Shown here: positions 36,330 to 45,250 of the stretch, in pieces | Layout of the letters: each line of letters starts with the position of its first letter | Numbering within the stretch: the first letter of the stretch is position 1 | NCBI GenBank assembly: GCA_052143655.1 | Contig: JBKQSL010000445.1 | Location: 1-64,000, forward strand | Source of the DNA: CAVSUR01 sp052143655 | GTDB lineage: Bacteria; Actinomycetota; Actinomycetes; Streptosporangiales; Streptosporangiaceae | Length of the DNA: 64,000 nucleotides | Reading direction: 5' to 3' | The notes under the pieces: model-generated | What the model saw: only the letters and a program-made list of their open reading frames with translations | Databases searched by the model: none | Told to the model about the DNA's origin: nothing | Position numbers and translations under genes: made by a program

Positions 36330-38291
36330 TTAGCTCCGGCCGAGGTACAGGCGGATTTCCGGGAGCATCGCGTCTTGAAGCGAGGCGACCAGGCTCTCCT
36401 CTGCCGCTTGGGCCCGTGCTTTCGCATTCCGGTAGCGCTCGCTCTGGCTCGCGAATTTTTCTGCCGCATTCGATAGTTGCAGGTCAGCGCGTTTCCGCTC
36501 AGTCTCAATGTCGCTTCTCAGTCTCTGGATGTCAGTCAAGAGCTGGAGGAATTGCTGGTACCGGGCTGCTGGGGGACGGCCGTCTGGGCGCGACGCTCTA
36601 CGCAGTCTCGATAGCGCGCCGGCTGCCGTTGGCTTCCGGTTTGACGCCGGGAGCTGAGTCTTCTGAGAAGGATTACCTAGCCTGGGGTCCCGCCGTGCCT
36701 CCCGTACGCTGTCACACCAAGCGCTTCCCTGTTGGATCGCGTCCCGCATCGCTTCTGCCACCTCATCAGCCCGCCCCACTTCGTCGGTGGTCAAACTCCG
36801 GCCGCCCATCTGACGCAGGGTGTCCGCCAGGGCCATGCCCTGGGCGGTTGTCTCGCTGATCCGCTCGCCTTGCCGCGCCGCCTCGTCGCGCAGATTAATG
36901 AGTTCGGGATGATCTCTACTTGCCGTCGCAATGGCCTCCGGGAAGATGGCATCCCAGACTTCCTGGAATTCGGCCGCTGCGACGCGCATCTCGTCGCGCT
37001 CCGCGGTGACCTTTTTCCAGGTCCGGGCACGGCGTTGGTCGATGTAGTCTTCGATGCCCTGTATGACCACCGGATCAGTGGTCCTCGCAATGTCGGGTGA
37101 GCCCATCGCCAGAGTCAGGGCCTTCGCGAACAGTGATCGCTCCTCGGGCCCCTCAACCGGATGGGCCTCCTGTGGTGACTGACTGGCAGAGTTGACTGTC
37201 GGCCCGCCTACCATGCTCAAGACGCTTTCCCTGACCTCGCCTCGGCTGTGGCCTGAATCGGTGATGATCCGCGTCACCAGTTGGCCGCCATCCGCGATGA
37301 GGCCCAAGAGGAGGTGCTCAGTCCCGATGTAGTCATGGCCGAGGCTCAGTGACTCGCGGAGCGCTTGCCCAAACGCCGCTTTCGCCCGATCGGTGAACGG
37401 CGGGTGGCCCGGAGGTTCCGTCGCCCCCTTCCCCATGATTTCCCCGACCACCTGTCGCGCCGCGTCCAGGCCGATCTCCATCGATTGAAGAACCTTCGCC
37501 GCGATACCTTCACCCTCGTGGAGCAGGCCGAGCAGGATGTGCTCTGTCCCGATGTGGCTGTGGTGGAAGACGGCCTTCGCCTCTTCCTCCGCCAGGACCA
37601 CCACCCGCTTCGCCCGGTCGGTGAACCTTTCGAACATCGGCGCCTCCGGTGAGGGCTGCGGCACTTCGCGGTCGGCAGCGGGTGCGGCCTGGGCGGCAGG
37701 GGTTTGGCTGGGCCGAGTTCCGGTCGGCCTCCGGGCTGGTTGGGGGGGCGGTGTGTACCGCCACCACTGCTCATCGAAGTGGTGCTGGCCGCTTTCCACA
37801 GTCAGTTCCGGGTCGTGGCTTCGCAGGAATTCGACCCAGAGATGGCGGAGCAGTGCCAGCTGCGGGGCGCCGTTCACACGCCCGAGTGCAACTCGTGCCA
37901 GGGTGATATCGAGCCGGGCTTCTACAAGGCGTGATCCTGGGTCCGGGTTGCGGGCCGATCTGACGCTCGCCTCCCAGATGACGCGGCCAGGCGGGACCGG
38001 GTCACCTGGGATACTGCCCGTGTGCGATCCCGGCACATCGACGAGCTGGGTCCGCACTGTGTACGGTTGTGCTGCCTCTCCAAGGATGTCAACGGTCGTG
38101 CGTGTGTACGCGATACGCTGGCGTTTGGCTGAGCCTGGCAGCCGGGGCCAGGTATTTACCAGCGTGGGAGGAACGCAAGCCGATGCGGCCTTCAACGTGA
38201 CAGTCACCAACCCGGCGTGCCCGGTAGCGTCAATATGTGCGCCAACTACTAGAGGTGCGATTAATGAATCGTGTCTATCGCTGGCTTGCAT
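36330..38291 (-). CDS. Clp-N domain protein without AAA+ ATPase, coiled-coil C-terminus
   Basis: A 653-residue protein. Residues 1-180 are unassigned, mostly beta-rich. Residues 219-285 and 299-362 are two Clp-N repeats, very like the start of ClpC (MFERFTDRAKRVVVLAEEEA, SHIGTEHILLGLLHEGEG; then GHDYIGTEHLLLGLIADGG). Residues 375-653 are long charged helices, probably coiled coil (LRSDIETERKRADLQLSNAA). No Walker motifs follow, unlike ClpC. Clp-N domains bind adaptors and substrates, so this protein may compete for or recruit Clp-type partners, which is inference. The ATG is seven bases after the stop of the membrane gene upstream (38298), so it is the last gene of a three-gene operon. AGGAAATGAC precedes the start. 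Confidence 0.85.
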   Translation of the reverse strand: MQASDRHDSLIAPLVVGAHIDATGHAGLVTVTLKAASACVPPTLVNTWPRLPGSAKRQRIAYTRTTVDILGEAAQPYTVRTQLVDVPGSHTGSIPGDPVPPGRVIWEASVRSARNPDPGSRLVEARLDITLARVALGRVNGAPQLALLRHLWVEFLRSHDPELTVESGQHHFDEQWWRYTPPPQPARRPTGTRPSQTPAAQAAPAADREVPQPSPEAPMFERFTDRAKRVVVLAEEEAKAVFHHSHIGTEHILLGLLHEGEGIAAKVLQSMEIGLDAARQVVGEIMGKGATEPPGHPPFTDRAKAAFGQALRESLSLGHDYIGTEHLLLGLIADGGQLVTRIITDSGHSRGEVRESVLSMVGGPTVNSASQSPQEAHPVEGPEERSLFAKALTLAMGSPDIARTTDPVVIQGIEDYIDQRRARTWKKVTAERDEMRVAAAEFQEVWDAIFPEAIATASRDHPELINLRDEAARQGERISETTAQGMALADTLRQMGGRSLTTDEVGRADEVAEAMRDAIQQGSAWCDSVREARRDPRLGNPSQKTQLPASNRKPTAAGALSRLRRASRPDGRPPAARYQQFLQLLTDIQRLRSDIETERKRADLQLSNAAEKFASQSERYRNAKARAQAAEESLVASLQDAMLPEIRLYLGRS

Positions 38292-38297
38292 ATTCTG

Positions 38298-41132
38298 TCA
38301 TTTCCTGGCAGTGAACTTTGCGGGCGTGACCATAATGGCCGGATCTTCGTGTGAGATGAGTGTTTTAAGGCGTGTGTAGAACACATTGCCTGCGCGTGAG
38401 ACCATTAGCCTCTGCGTCGCCGGCCCAGTCGCGCTGACGGTAGCCTTCGCGACGAGTTCTCTGTGGCTTCCCGGGTCTCTGAGTTCAAGCTCGGCAGAGT
38501 TGGCAGGCCAGGAGATGGGCAGTCCAAGGCCGAACCGCCAGGTGTCCTGGCCAGATTTCAGGAGCGGGAAGCCCATCTCATGCGTGATTAGCTGACGAAC
38601 GAACTCTGCGGGCTTACTCGTGCGGATCGTGAACTCATGGTCACCTCGGCCGAGCAGTTGGGTCATGCTGATCAGTGGCGTTGGTTCCAAGCTAGCCGTG
38701 GAAATCTCAGCTTCATGGTCCGCTGGGCCAGCAACTCCGTTTGCGAAGCCAGAAAGGGCGGCCGCCTGCAGTCGGTCGCGCAGGTTCCCGTTCTTGATCG
38801 AATCACCCACCGCAAGGTATTGCGGGGTCGTCACCTCGACCTGACCGGGAACCAGGGCAACTTCGACCGTCCAGTCTGCGGCGACTTTCCCATCTGGCTG
38901 GACGGTCCCGAGCGCAACCGCCCATGTGTGGCTGTTCTTTACCTTGAGCCACAATACGCTGGGGTCGGACGGAGCGCCGAAGATGAAACGCGATGCCTGC
39001 TCGATATGAGTGCGCGTACTTGTCTCATCGAGTGTGAGCGCGGCCCGGCGGATGATGGCGTCGCAGGCGAGCCAGCCATCGTTTTGCCACTGGCCTTGTG
39101 AGGGCGCCAGGACGGCTGATGGACCGGTGACAGCGAGCACACGCGGCCCTTCGTAGTGCTTTGAGAGTTTGTGAGACATGCCGGTGGCACTGCTTGGATT
39201 AGCTGTGCCCGCAGGTGGAGGGACCGTCACCTGACCTGATCTCCAATCGGCGGCCCCACTGGCTGGAGCGATAGCGGGTCCCTGGCGCGAGACGAGCATG
39301 ACTAGCCAGATCGCAGCGACCAGTGACATGGCGATGCGATCCGCGATCGATGACAAGGCGTCCGACTCGAAGTACCCGGGCGCGGCGCCGTGTCCGAGTG
39401 CCAGGACGGCCACAGCGGCCAGGGCGATGGCCTGAAAGTACGCGATCCGGTTCGCCCGGTACCGGTTTTCGTCGTTCAGGGATCCGGCGTTATATATGAA
39501 CCTCTGGAAGATTGTGAGGCAGAGCATTACCGCAGCCGGCAGCCACTCCGTGCGCCAGAGCACGAACGACCACAGTGAAAGGAGACCGCCCGCAGCCACG
39601 ACGGACCACACCGCGTCGGGCTGGGCACGCCCCTTGAAGATCAGTACGACACAGGCAACAACACAGGCTGTGAGAAGGAATGTGGCATACGAATGATCTG
39701 CCAACCGAGCGAGCGGGGCCAGGAGAAAAGCAAATGCTGCAACTCTGAGGCAGAACGCTATGACGGGGCCGCCCAGGGAACTGCGGGTGATCAGGATGCC
39801 GACTATGAGGACCACCGCGATGCCCAACCCCGTGCCCCAGACGACAGATTCTGTGTGGCCGTAGATTCCAGACGTACTGACTGACGGAATTGGGATAAGG
39901 CCGTAGCTGTGCCAGTAGGAGTAAAAGTTGGAGGCGTCAGACGGAAACCATAGCGCATCCTTCGCGCCTAGAAATATGTCTCCGCCAAGTATGTACAGCA
40001 CCGGGAGGAGGAGTAGAACCAAGGGCAGAGTCACGGGGCCAAGGTCACGCCATTCCTCTGGGAGCTGCAGGCGGTTCACCCATCGTTCGATGCTCCCGGA
40101 TAGGCTCGCCGCGCCGCCAAGCATCCCGGTGAATGACAACATCATTATCGCCAGCAATGCGATTCCATCGATCATCGCCAGCCAACTGCCTTCGGCTGCT
40201 GCGAACACAACTGCGGAAACGATGACCACCCCGGCCGGCAGCCGGTAGTCAATTCGCTGGAGGCGGGTCAGCACCTTGGTCGTAGTGCCATCGGGTTTCC
40301 TGGCCACGCGATGACATGTTCGTGACGCTTCCACGCCCTCCCACATGAAGACGAGAAGGGGAAGCGGGACGAGTATCTGCATCGAGTCCCACGCCGACTC
40401 GGCCAGGACACGAAGTGACACGGGCTCTGCGATCCCAGATGGCAGCGGGAAGCTGTAACCCATGGCGTTCGCCAGGCTCGCGGATAGGAACCACTGTGTG
40501 ACGATCACCGTCAGGGCCAGCGCCCCGAAGGGTACAAGGAGCCACCGGTGTCGGCCAGCGAGCCACCGGATGGGTTTCAGCGCTCTGGCCAGCGGTGCCG
40601 GGACCAGGTTCGCAACAGCTACCGCGGCGGACACGATGAAACTGCCCGCCAGCACGAGGGTAAGCAACGCCCCCCAGCCAACCGCCGCTGCCCGTGCTGG
40701 ACTGCTGAAGAGCAGCAACGGTCGGTAAAACTGGCGCAGCAAGACAATCTGGAGCAACCGCCTGACACAGTCGCCTGTCAGGGCAGCCGTGATCAGCCCA
40801 ACCACCGCTACCGCGAGCCGTTCGATCGGCCTGCCCCGGGCCGCGGCGAGCGCCGCCCACGTAGCTCCGGCTAGGCAAATGTCGCCGGTCAGGAAGCAGA
40901 GAGTGGGCACGTAGCCCGCGCCGTCAGCGCCACGGAGCTCACCCAGCGCGATTACGTCCCAGCGCGTAGGCAGCAGGGTCACTGTCAGACCCAGCGCCAT
41001 CAGCGCAAATGCGAAGGTCACAAATCGTCGGCTGGGTGGCTTGGCTTCTCCTTCCAGGCTGAGCTGGAGCGGGTGCAGCCGGGGCAGATGTGAGCGCAAT
41101 CTGACCGCCGGTGCCGGGAGAGCGGGTTCCAT
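38298..41132 (-). CDS. large polytopic membrane protein with C-terminal soluble domain
   Basis: A 944-residue protein with about 13 to 15 hydrophobic helices spread from residue 37 to about 615 (for example FVTFAFALMALGLTVTLLP, LLLPVLYILGGDIFL, LGIAVVLIVGILI, FLLTACVVACVVLIF) and a soluble C-terminal part of some 300 residues starting near MSHKLSKHYEGPRVLAVTG. No transport family motif is recognised. Its ATG overlaps the stop of the trypsin/PDZ gene by one base and its stop is six bases before the Clp-N gene, so the three are one transcript. The last domain may be periplasmic or extracellular. Role unknown; a membrane receptor or pore of a conflict system is one possibility among several. Confidence 0.8.
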   Translation of the reverse strand: MEPALPAPAVRLRSHLPRLHPLQLSLEGEAKPPSRRFVTFAFALMALGLTVTLLPTRWDVIALGELRGADGAGYVPTLCFLTGDICLAGATWAALAAARGRPIERLAVAVVGLITAALTGDCVRRLLQIVLLRQFYRPLLLFSSPARAAAVGWGALLTLVLAGSFIVSAAVAVANLVPAPLARALKPIRWLAGRHRWLLVPFGALALTVIVTQWFLSASLANAMGYSFPLPSGIAEPVSLRVLAESAWDSMQILVPLPLLVFMWEGVEASRTCHRVARKPDGTTTKVLTRLQRIDYRLPAGVVIVSAVVFAAAEGSWLAMIDGIALLAIMMLSFTGMLGGAASLSGSIERWVNRLQLPEEWRDLGPVTLPLVLLLLPVLYILGGDIFLGAKDALWFPSDASNFYSYWHSYGLIPIPSVSTSGIYGHTESVVWGTGLGIAVVLIVGILITRSSLGGPVIAFCLRVAAFAFLLAPLARLADHSYATFLLTACVVACVVLIFKGRAQPDAVWSVVAAGGLLSLWSFVLWRTEWLPAAVMLCLTIFQRFIYNAGSLNDENRYRANRIAYFQAIALAAVAVLALGHGAAPGYFESDALSSIADRIAMSLVAAIWLVMLVSRQGPAIAPASGAADWRSGQVTVPPPAGTANPSSATGMSHKLSKHYEGPRVLAVTGPSAVLAPSQGQWQNDGWLACDAIIRRAALTLDETSTRTHIEQASRFIFGAPSDPSVLWLKVKNSHTWAVALGTVQPDGKVAADWTVEVALVPGQVEVTTPQYLAVGDSIKNGNLRDRLQAAALSGFANGVAGPADHEAEISTASLEPTPLISMTQLLGRGDHEFTIRTSKPAEFVRQLITHEMGFPLLKSGQDTWRFGLGLPISWPANSAELELRDPGSHRELVAKATVSATGPATQRLMVSRAGNVFYTRLKTLISHEDPAIMVTPAKFTARK

Positions 41133-42556
41133 CAGCGTTGACCGCCCTCCGCTGGAGGCCTGCCGAGCACGACTCGAATTACGAGTATGTGGCCGAGGCG
41201 AACAAGTGTGATCGTGTGCGGGGTGCCCGGCGTCAGCGTCCGGGTGTCGGAAACCAGGGCGTCAGTGCTGGTCACGCGCCGGGAATCGATCCATGTGATC
41301 ACATCGCCTGGAAGGATGCCCGCTCTGGCTGCCGGGCTCCCCGGCTGGACTGCTGTGACGTAGGCGCCTTGCCAGTGGCCGTGGTAGTCGGCGAATTGGT
41401 GTGCCACCGTTGTGTTCTCGATCACCACACCCAGGTAGGCGCCACTGCCGTCCGGCGGCGGTCGTGTAGTGATGAGAGCAAGGATCTGGCCAATCGCCCA
41501 GGAGCCGATCATTGAACACTGGCCATGCGTCGGCGACGGAACCGCCAAGCCCGCAAGGACAAGAAAACCCGACGGGAGTATCTCTGCCAGTGGCGAACCG
41601 GCGTCTGAGCCCGACACAGACGTGTCACACCATGGCTCACCCGGGGCGCGGATCCCGCCACTGGTCAGGATGAAGCCCGACGACCTCTGGTGACTGGCGG
41701 GATTGAGACGCAGAATGAGTTGCGGCAGCCGAATGGTTCCCGGGGGCGGAGGCGCGATGAACTTCAATGGGCCTACAAGGTGAGACGCCTGGTCCTGGCT
41801 CATCGGCACCACGATTGCGGCAAGCCCAAGCGCGTGATCTGAATCCACAACCACGCCCGGCAGCCTGAGCGACGCAAGGTCTACCGTGACACGCTGCGAC
41901 TTGATCTCCGCCGATGGGGCAACAAAGATCGCTGAATAGGTCGGAATGCTCACTTCCCGCAGAAAATGCTGGACGCTGCCCGGGAACAACGTCGTAATAG
42001 AAGGCTCCGCTGCCGGATGGACCACTGCCCCAGCGAACACCCCGGTCGCTATCACATGGCCGGTAAAGGGGTCACGCACTGCCGCTGTGTCGTCGTTGAG
42101 ATCCTCATAGGAGTTCTGCAGGTAGGGAGGCGGCCCCATCCGGTCCATGCGCATCAACGGCCGGTCTGTTACCGGCAGGTTGCCCGTTCGCACCGCAAAA
42201 TGGGTGACGGCACCAGCCGCTAGCAGCAGCGCCCCACACAGCGTCACCAGGACGAAAAGCAATCGGTGGTGCAGCCGTGTGCTTGCACCGATACCTGCAG
42301 TGCCGTCACTGTCGTCCTGGTCGATGAGGGTGTCTGCTGGCTCTGATGGTAAAACCCTCGCCGCTAGCGATGCATCGGTGGTCAGCCGCGCTGTGCCTTT
42401 GGCTTCCCGGCCAGCGTCAGTTTCCTGGGTGGCGCCCCTCTTGGTGTCCTCGGGCTGCCCAGCCTCAGCTGTAGCACCGTCCAGGCTCACTCGCGCCTCA
42501 AGCCTGCCGAGGTGAACAAGCAGGCCGAACCGTCGGCAGCGGCCGAGTGGTCGCAT
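41132..42556 (-). CDS. membrane-anchored trypsin-like/PDZ protein, active site degenerate
   Basis: About 474 residues from ATG 42556; the frame is open to a TTG at 42604 and neither start has a strong ribosome site. A charged segment (1-95) precedes one membrane helix (RLLFVLVTLCGALLLAAGAV). The extracellular region has a trypsin-like fold pattern: ATGVFAGAVVHPAAE, VVVDSDHALGLAAIVV and SGSDAGSPLAEILPSGFLVL, where DAGSPL occupies the place of GDSGGP. A PDZ domain closes the protein (AYVTAVQPGSPAARAGILPG, DVITWIDSRRV). This is the HtrA/S1C layout, but the His of the triad is not certain and the Ser box is changed, so activity is doubtful. First gene of the operon with the polytopic and Clp-N genes; divergent from 42705. 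Confidence 0.75.
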   Translation of the reverse strand: MRPLGRCRRFGLLVHLGRLEARVSLDGATAEAGQPEDTKRGATQETDAGREAKGTARLTTDASLAARVLPSEPADTLIDQDDSDGTAGIGASTRLHHRLLFVLVTLCGALLLAAGAVTHFAVRTGNLPVTDRPLMRMDRMGPPPYLQNSYEDLNDDTAAVRDPFTGHVIATGVFAGAVVHPAAEPSITTLFPGSVQHFLREVSIPTYSAIFVAPSAEIKSQRVTVDLASLRLPGVVVDSDHALGLAAIVVPMSQDQASHLVGPLKFIAPPPPGTIRLPQLILRLNPASHQRSSGFILTSGGIRAPGEPWCDTSVSGSDAGSPLAEILPSGFLVLAGLAVPSPTHGQCSMIGSWAIGQILALITTRPPPDGSGAYLGVVIENTTVAHQFADYHGHWQGAYVTAVQPGSPAARAGILPGDVITWIDSRRVTSTDALVSDTRTLTPGTPHTITLVRLGHILVIRVVLGRPPAEGGQR

Positions 42557-42704
42557 GAGCGCTATGCGCGGTAGGACAATGGTGAGGATGATTGGCCAGG
42601 CCAACGCGGTTGGCGCTACTCATACCGGTCCCGCCCCTCCAGCTCGCCGCCCCGGAACCAGTATACCTGTGGAGCCCTGCGAGCCGCTCCGGCTGCCGAC
42701 CAAG

Positions 42705-43256
42705 ATGAAAGCCTTCCGCACGCTCACCACCGACGCCGAGCTGCTAGAGCAGCGGGCTGAACTGCTGATCGGATCGATGCTCGCGCGAAGCGGAGTCCCG
42801 TTCGAGTTCGGGAAGGACCATCCCGACTACGTCCTGGGGGAGCAGGCTCTGGGGATCGAGGTCGGATCCCGGGCGCTCGACGGGCCCTGGGCGCTTCACG
42901 ATCGCCTGGAAGAGTTGCTCGCGGAAAGCCAGAGCGACGTGTCGGTGCAACTGTCATTCGACGATCGGCCGCTCGAGCTCGGCGCCGCTCGCATCGAGGA
43001 GATCGCCCAAGCAATCGCCGCCCACCCGGTGAACCAGCCGGCCGACAGCATGCGGTTCGGCGATGTCGGGCTCAGCGCCCACCTGACCCGGGGTGTCGGC
43101 ATTCGTGGCAGCCAGGTGACAGTCGCCTTCGCCGGAGGGTGGGGTCTTGATCTGAGCGCTCATATGGCCGACGTGGAACGGGTCCCTGGACAACCCCGAG
43201 CCGATGCAGACACTTCGCGGTCGCCAGCCCAGTCCAGCCCGAAACGACAGCTCTGA
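42705..43256 (+). CDS. uncharacterised protein with PD-(D/E)XK-like core
   Basis: About 183 residues from MKAFRTLTTDAELLEQRAEL; GTG at 42669 is an alternative and neither has a clear ribosome site. The central segment GVPFEFGKDHPDYVL...ALGIEVGSRALD looks like the helix-strand-strand core of PD-(D/E)XK nucleases (Asp in PDY, Glu in IEVGS, no Lys). The last 25 residues are low-complexity, and a different frame right after (AVASPVQPETTALIEQAGRA) looks equally coding, so the 3' end may be broken. No family recognised. It is adjacent to the attachment-like region that begins at 43500. Confidence 0.5.
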   Translation: MKAFRTLTTDAELLEQRAELLIGSMLARSGVPFEFGKDHPDYVLGEQALGIEVGSRALDGPWALHDRLEELLAESQSDVSVQLSFDDRPLELGAARIEEIAQAIAAHPVNQPADSMRFGDVGLSAHLTRGVGIRGSQVTVAFAGGWGLDLSAHMADVERVPGQPRADADTSRSPAQSSPKRQL

Positions 43257-43525
43257 TCGAGCAGGCCGGACGCGCGCTTAACCTCAACGCCTACAACGCC
43301 TGAGTGCTTGTACAGCCCGCTGTCGGCGCCGAACCCGGCAACTGAACTGCGGCACCGCTGATGCCGAGTCATATCGCTCGCATGAGCACGTCGCACGACT
43401 TCCCTGGGCGTTGGCCGATGCCCTCGCTGACCGGCGGACTGCCTGCTGAGCCGGCGAGCGAGCCACAGAACCACGCGACGCCTGCCTGCGCAGGTCTCAG
43501 GTGCCACAAGCCGGATGGACCTGGC

Positions 43526-43550
43526 ATATACCTCCGATGTACCTCGCATG
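43526..43550 (+). repeat. outer arm repeat, left copy
   Basis: The region has two tandem variants, ATATACCTCCGATG and TGTACCTCGCATG, followed by TACCTGG. The second unit recurs at 44189-44201 (TGTACCTCGCATG). A related motif occurs near 19068. Confidence 0.5.
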
Positions 43551-43708
43551 TACCTGGCGGGAGATCCAGGTGCAACACCGGCCCCCGGGCCGCATCCGCA
43601 GCGAGCCTTCTACCTGCAGCTTTCGCCCGGATGTCACGCTGTGTAGAACCATCGGTAGGGGCCTGGCGGGGCGTGCTGGCCGACCCGGACGACTAGGTCC
43701 GGACTGAC

Positions 43709-43732
43709 GAGCAAACGTGGAGCAAACATGGG
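43709..43732 (+). repeat. inner arm repeat, left pair
   Basis: Two tandem 11-mers, GAGCAAACGTG and GAGCAAACATG. With one base changed, the same pair occurs at 43972-43995, on the other side of the tRNA-Lys fragment. Confidence 0.6.
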
Positions 43733-43789
43733 CCGGAAATGGCCTTCACGAGGTAACCCGGAACTGGCATAACCCCAGGTCAGGACGGG

Positions 43790-43843
43790 TGCGCCGCCAG
43801 GGACTTGAACCCCGAACCCGCGGATTAAGAGTCCGCTGCTCTG
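43790..43843 (-). pseudogene. tRNA-Lys (CTT) 3' fragment
   Basis: On the minus strand the sequence runs from the end of the D arm (GCAGCGGACTCTTAATCCGC anticodon arm with CTT) through the variable loop, T arm (GTTCAAGT loop) and the acceptor strand GCGGCGC to the discriminator A at 43790. The 5' half of the gene is missing: what lies upstream (43844 onward) is unrelated and AT-rich. This is the displaced 3' half left when an element integrates in tRNA-Lys; geometry puts that element to the right, with the intact gene beyond the window. Confidence 0.75.
43817..43835 (-). repeat. tRNA-Lys anticodon-region core, second copy
   Basis: Identical to 19228-19246 (CCCGCGGATTAAGAGTCCG), inside the tRNA-Lys fragment. 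The two copies are direct repeats 24.6 kb apart. Confidence 0.6.
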
Positions 43844-43971
43844 TTCGATTTTACTCCTCTATCTCGTATCATTCTGTGCCGAGGCGTGCCGCGACCTGCC
43901 GGACTGTACGGCAGCCGACGAGAGCGGGTGCCGTGTGATGCCGGCCGCTACCGGGCCGTACCGCGACATCC

Positions 43972-43995
43972 GAGCAAACATGGAGCAAACATGGG
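43972..43995 (+). repeat. inner arm repeat, right pair
   Basis: Two tandem copies of GAGCAAACATG followed by GG; matches the pair at 43709-43732 except for one base. Confidence 0.6.
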
Positions 43996-44341
43996 CGACG
44001 GTCGTTCGCTCAGGCGGCAGGCACAGTCCGTAATACCCCCTGCTAGCGTGGCTCCAAGCCGGGCGCGTTCCCGGCGCCTGGGACTGTGCTGAAGATCGTG
44101 ACGGATCGCACGAGCCGGACGCCTGGTGAGGAGGCGCTGCCGAAGGCTCGCGGTGACACGGAGTGATTGACCTCCGGTAGACCTGCCATGTACCTCGCAT
44201 GGACCTGAGGGTGGTCAGTGCAGCCCGCTGGTGAGGTGCATGCCGATGATCGCGGCGGCGCGCTGGGCGGGTGCGAGCACCGCTGCGGTGGCGGTGTACA
44301 GCCAGGCCCCGCAGCGTGGCCATGACGCGGTCAGCCGGGGG

Positions 44342-45094
44342 TCACCCACTCGGTGCGGCGTCAGCCCAGCCGGCCGCTGGTGCGAGGTTCGGGAACAACA
44401 TGATCTCCGTCGTGCCGGACGGGACAGCGGAGGCCGTCTCGGACCAGCCGTCAACCACGCTGACATCGATCCGCTCGTCATCAGCCGCGAGCAGCGCCTC
44501 CAGCCCGGAACGGTCGCGTGCCGCCAGATCCTCCGCGACGCCATGAGCTTCCCCCTCCAGCAGCAATTCCGGCCCGGCGCCGAGCGGCACGTCCGCGCGC
44601 CGGTCAGCCCACACCGCTAGGTCCACATCACTCACCAGATCCCGGCTTGGGTCGGTCATGCTGCCGAACATTGCCACGCGCGTGATCACATGAGTCGCGG
44701 TCAGGTCGCGGTTCACCTCGATGACCCGGGCTAGCACGTCGCGGACTAGACCTTCCGCCACGGCCCGGGGGACTGGTGGGCCGATGCGGGCCTTGGCCAG
44801 GCTCTTGCCCTTCGGGTAGCACAGATGCCACAGCAGCAGCGGCTGGTTACCGAACTCCTCATCTGGCAGCCACTCGCTGCTATGCCCCTCCGGCAACCGT
44901 CCGCGGTACGGCTTGTTCAGGTAGCCATCGGCCTCTAGCGCCTCCAGCAGGGTCCGGCACGCCGCCGGGTCCATGCCAAGGCGCCGGGCCAGCGCGCCCG
45001 CGCTGCACCACTGCGCCGCCTCCACCGTGCGGACCGCCGCGCGCGCCGTTGCCGCGGCGACACCGCACACGACATCGCCTTCCGACAGCCTCAT
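44342..45094 (-). CDS. nucleotidyltransferase with N-terminal winged helix
   Basis: A 250-residue protein with GGGGGC before the ATG. Residues 18-65 are a winged helix (CSAGALARRLGMDPAACRTL, LEALEADGYLNK). Residues 135-215 are a DNA-polymerase-beta-like nucleotidyltransferase: VAMFGSMTDPSRDLVSDVDL holds the GS motif and the DxD metal pair. This class transfers AMP or another nucleotide to proteins, RNA or small molecules; MNT antitoxins and some defence proteins belong to it. No HEPN partner lies directly next to it on the same strand, which argues against a standard HEPN-MNT pair. It is divergent from the gene at 45251. The substrate is unknown. Confidence 0.8.
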   Translation of the reverse strand: MRLSEGDVVCGVAAATARAAVRTVEAAQWCSAGALARRLGMDPAACRTLLEALEADGYLNKPYRGRLPEGHSSEWLPDEEFGNQPLLLWHLCYPKGKSLAKARIGPPVPRAVAEGLVRDVLARVIEVNRDLTATHVITRVAMFGSMTDPSRDLVSDVDLAVWADRRADVPLGAGPELLLEGEAHGVAEDLAARDRSGLEALLAADDERIDVSVVDGWSETASAVPSGTTEIMLFPNLAPAAGWADAAPSG

Positions 45095-45250
45095 GCCCCC
45101 GCCCGAACAGCCCAGCAGACGTGACTGTCATCATCCTCCCTGTGAGATGCCACCGCTTGCAACGACGCGTGACCGGCGCGACTGCCCAGATTGTCCGCTG
45201 ACGTGTTGGTGGCACTACAGCGAGTCGCCACTGGCGGGATACTGCCTGGC

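Larger units (their letters stand above)
43257..44341. other. non-coding attachment-type region
   Basis: About 1.1 kb with no credible gene. It contains a tRNA-Lys 3' fragment (43790-43843) with short repeated motifs on both sides: TACCTCGCATG at 43540 and 44191, and GAGCAAACATGG-type units at 43709-43732 and 43972-43995. The arrangement, a core flanked by nested repeats, is that of a tyrosine-recombinase attachment region. Confidence 0.6.
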
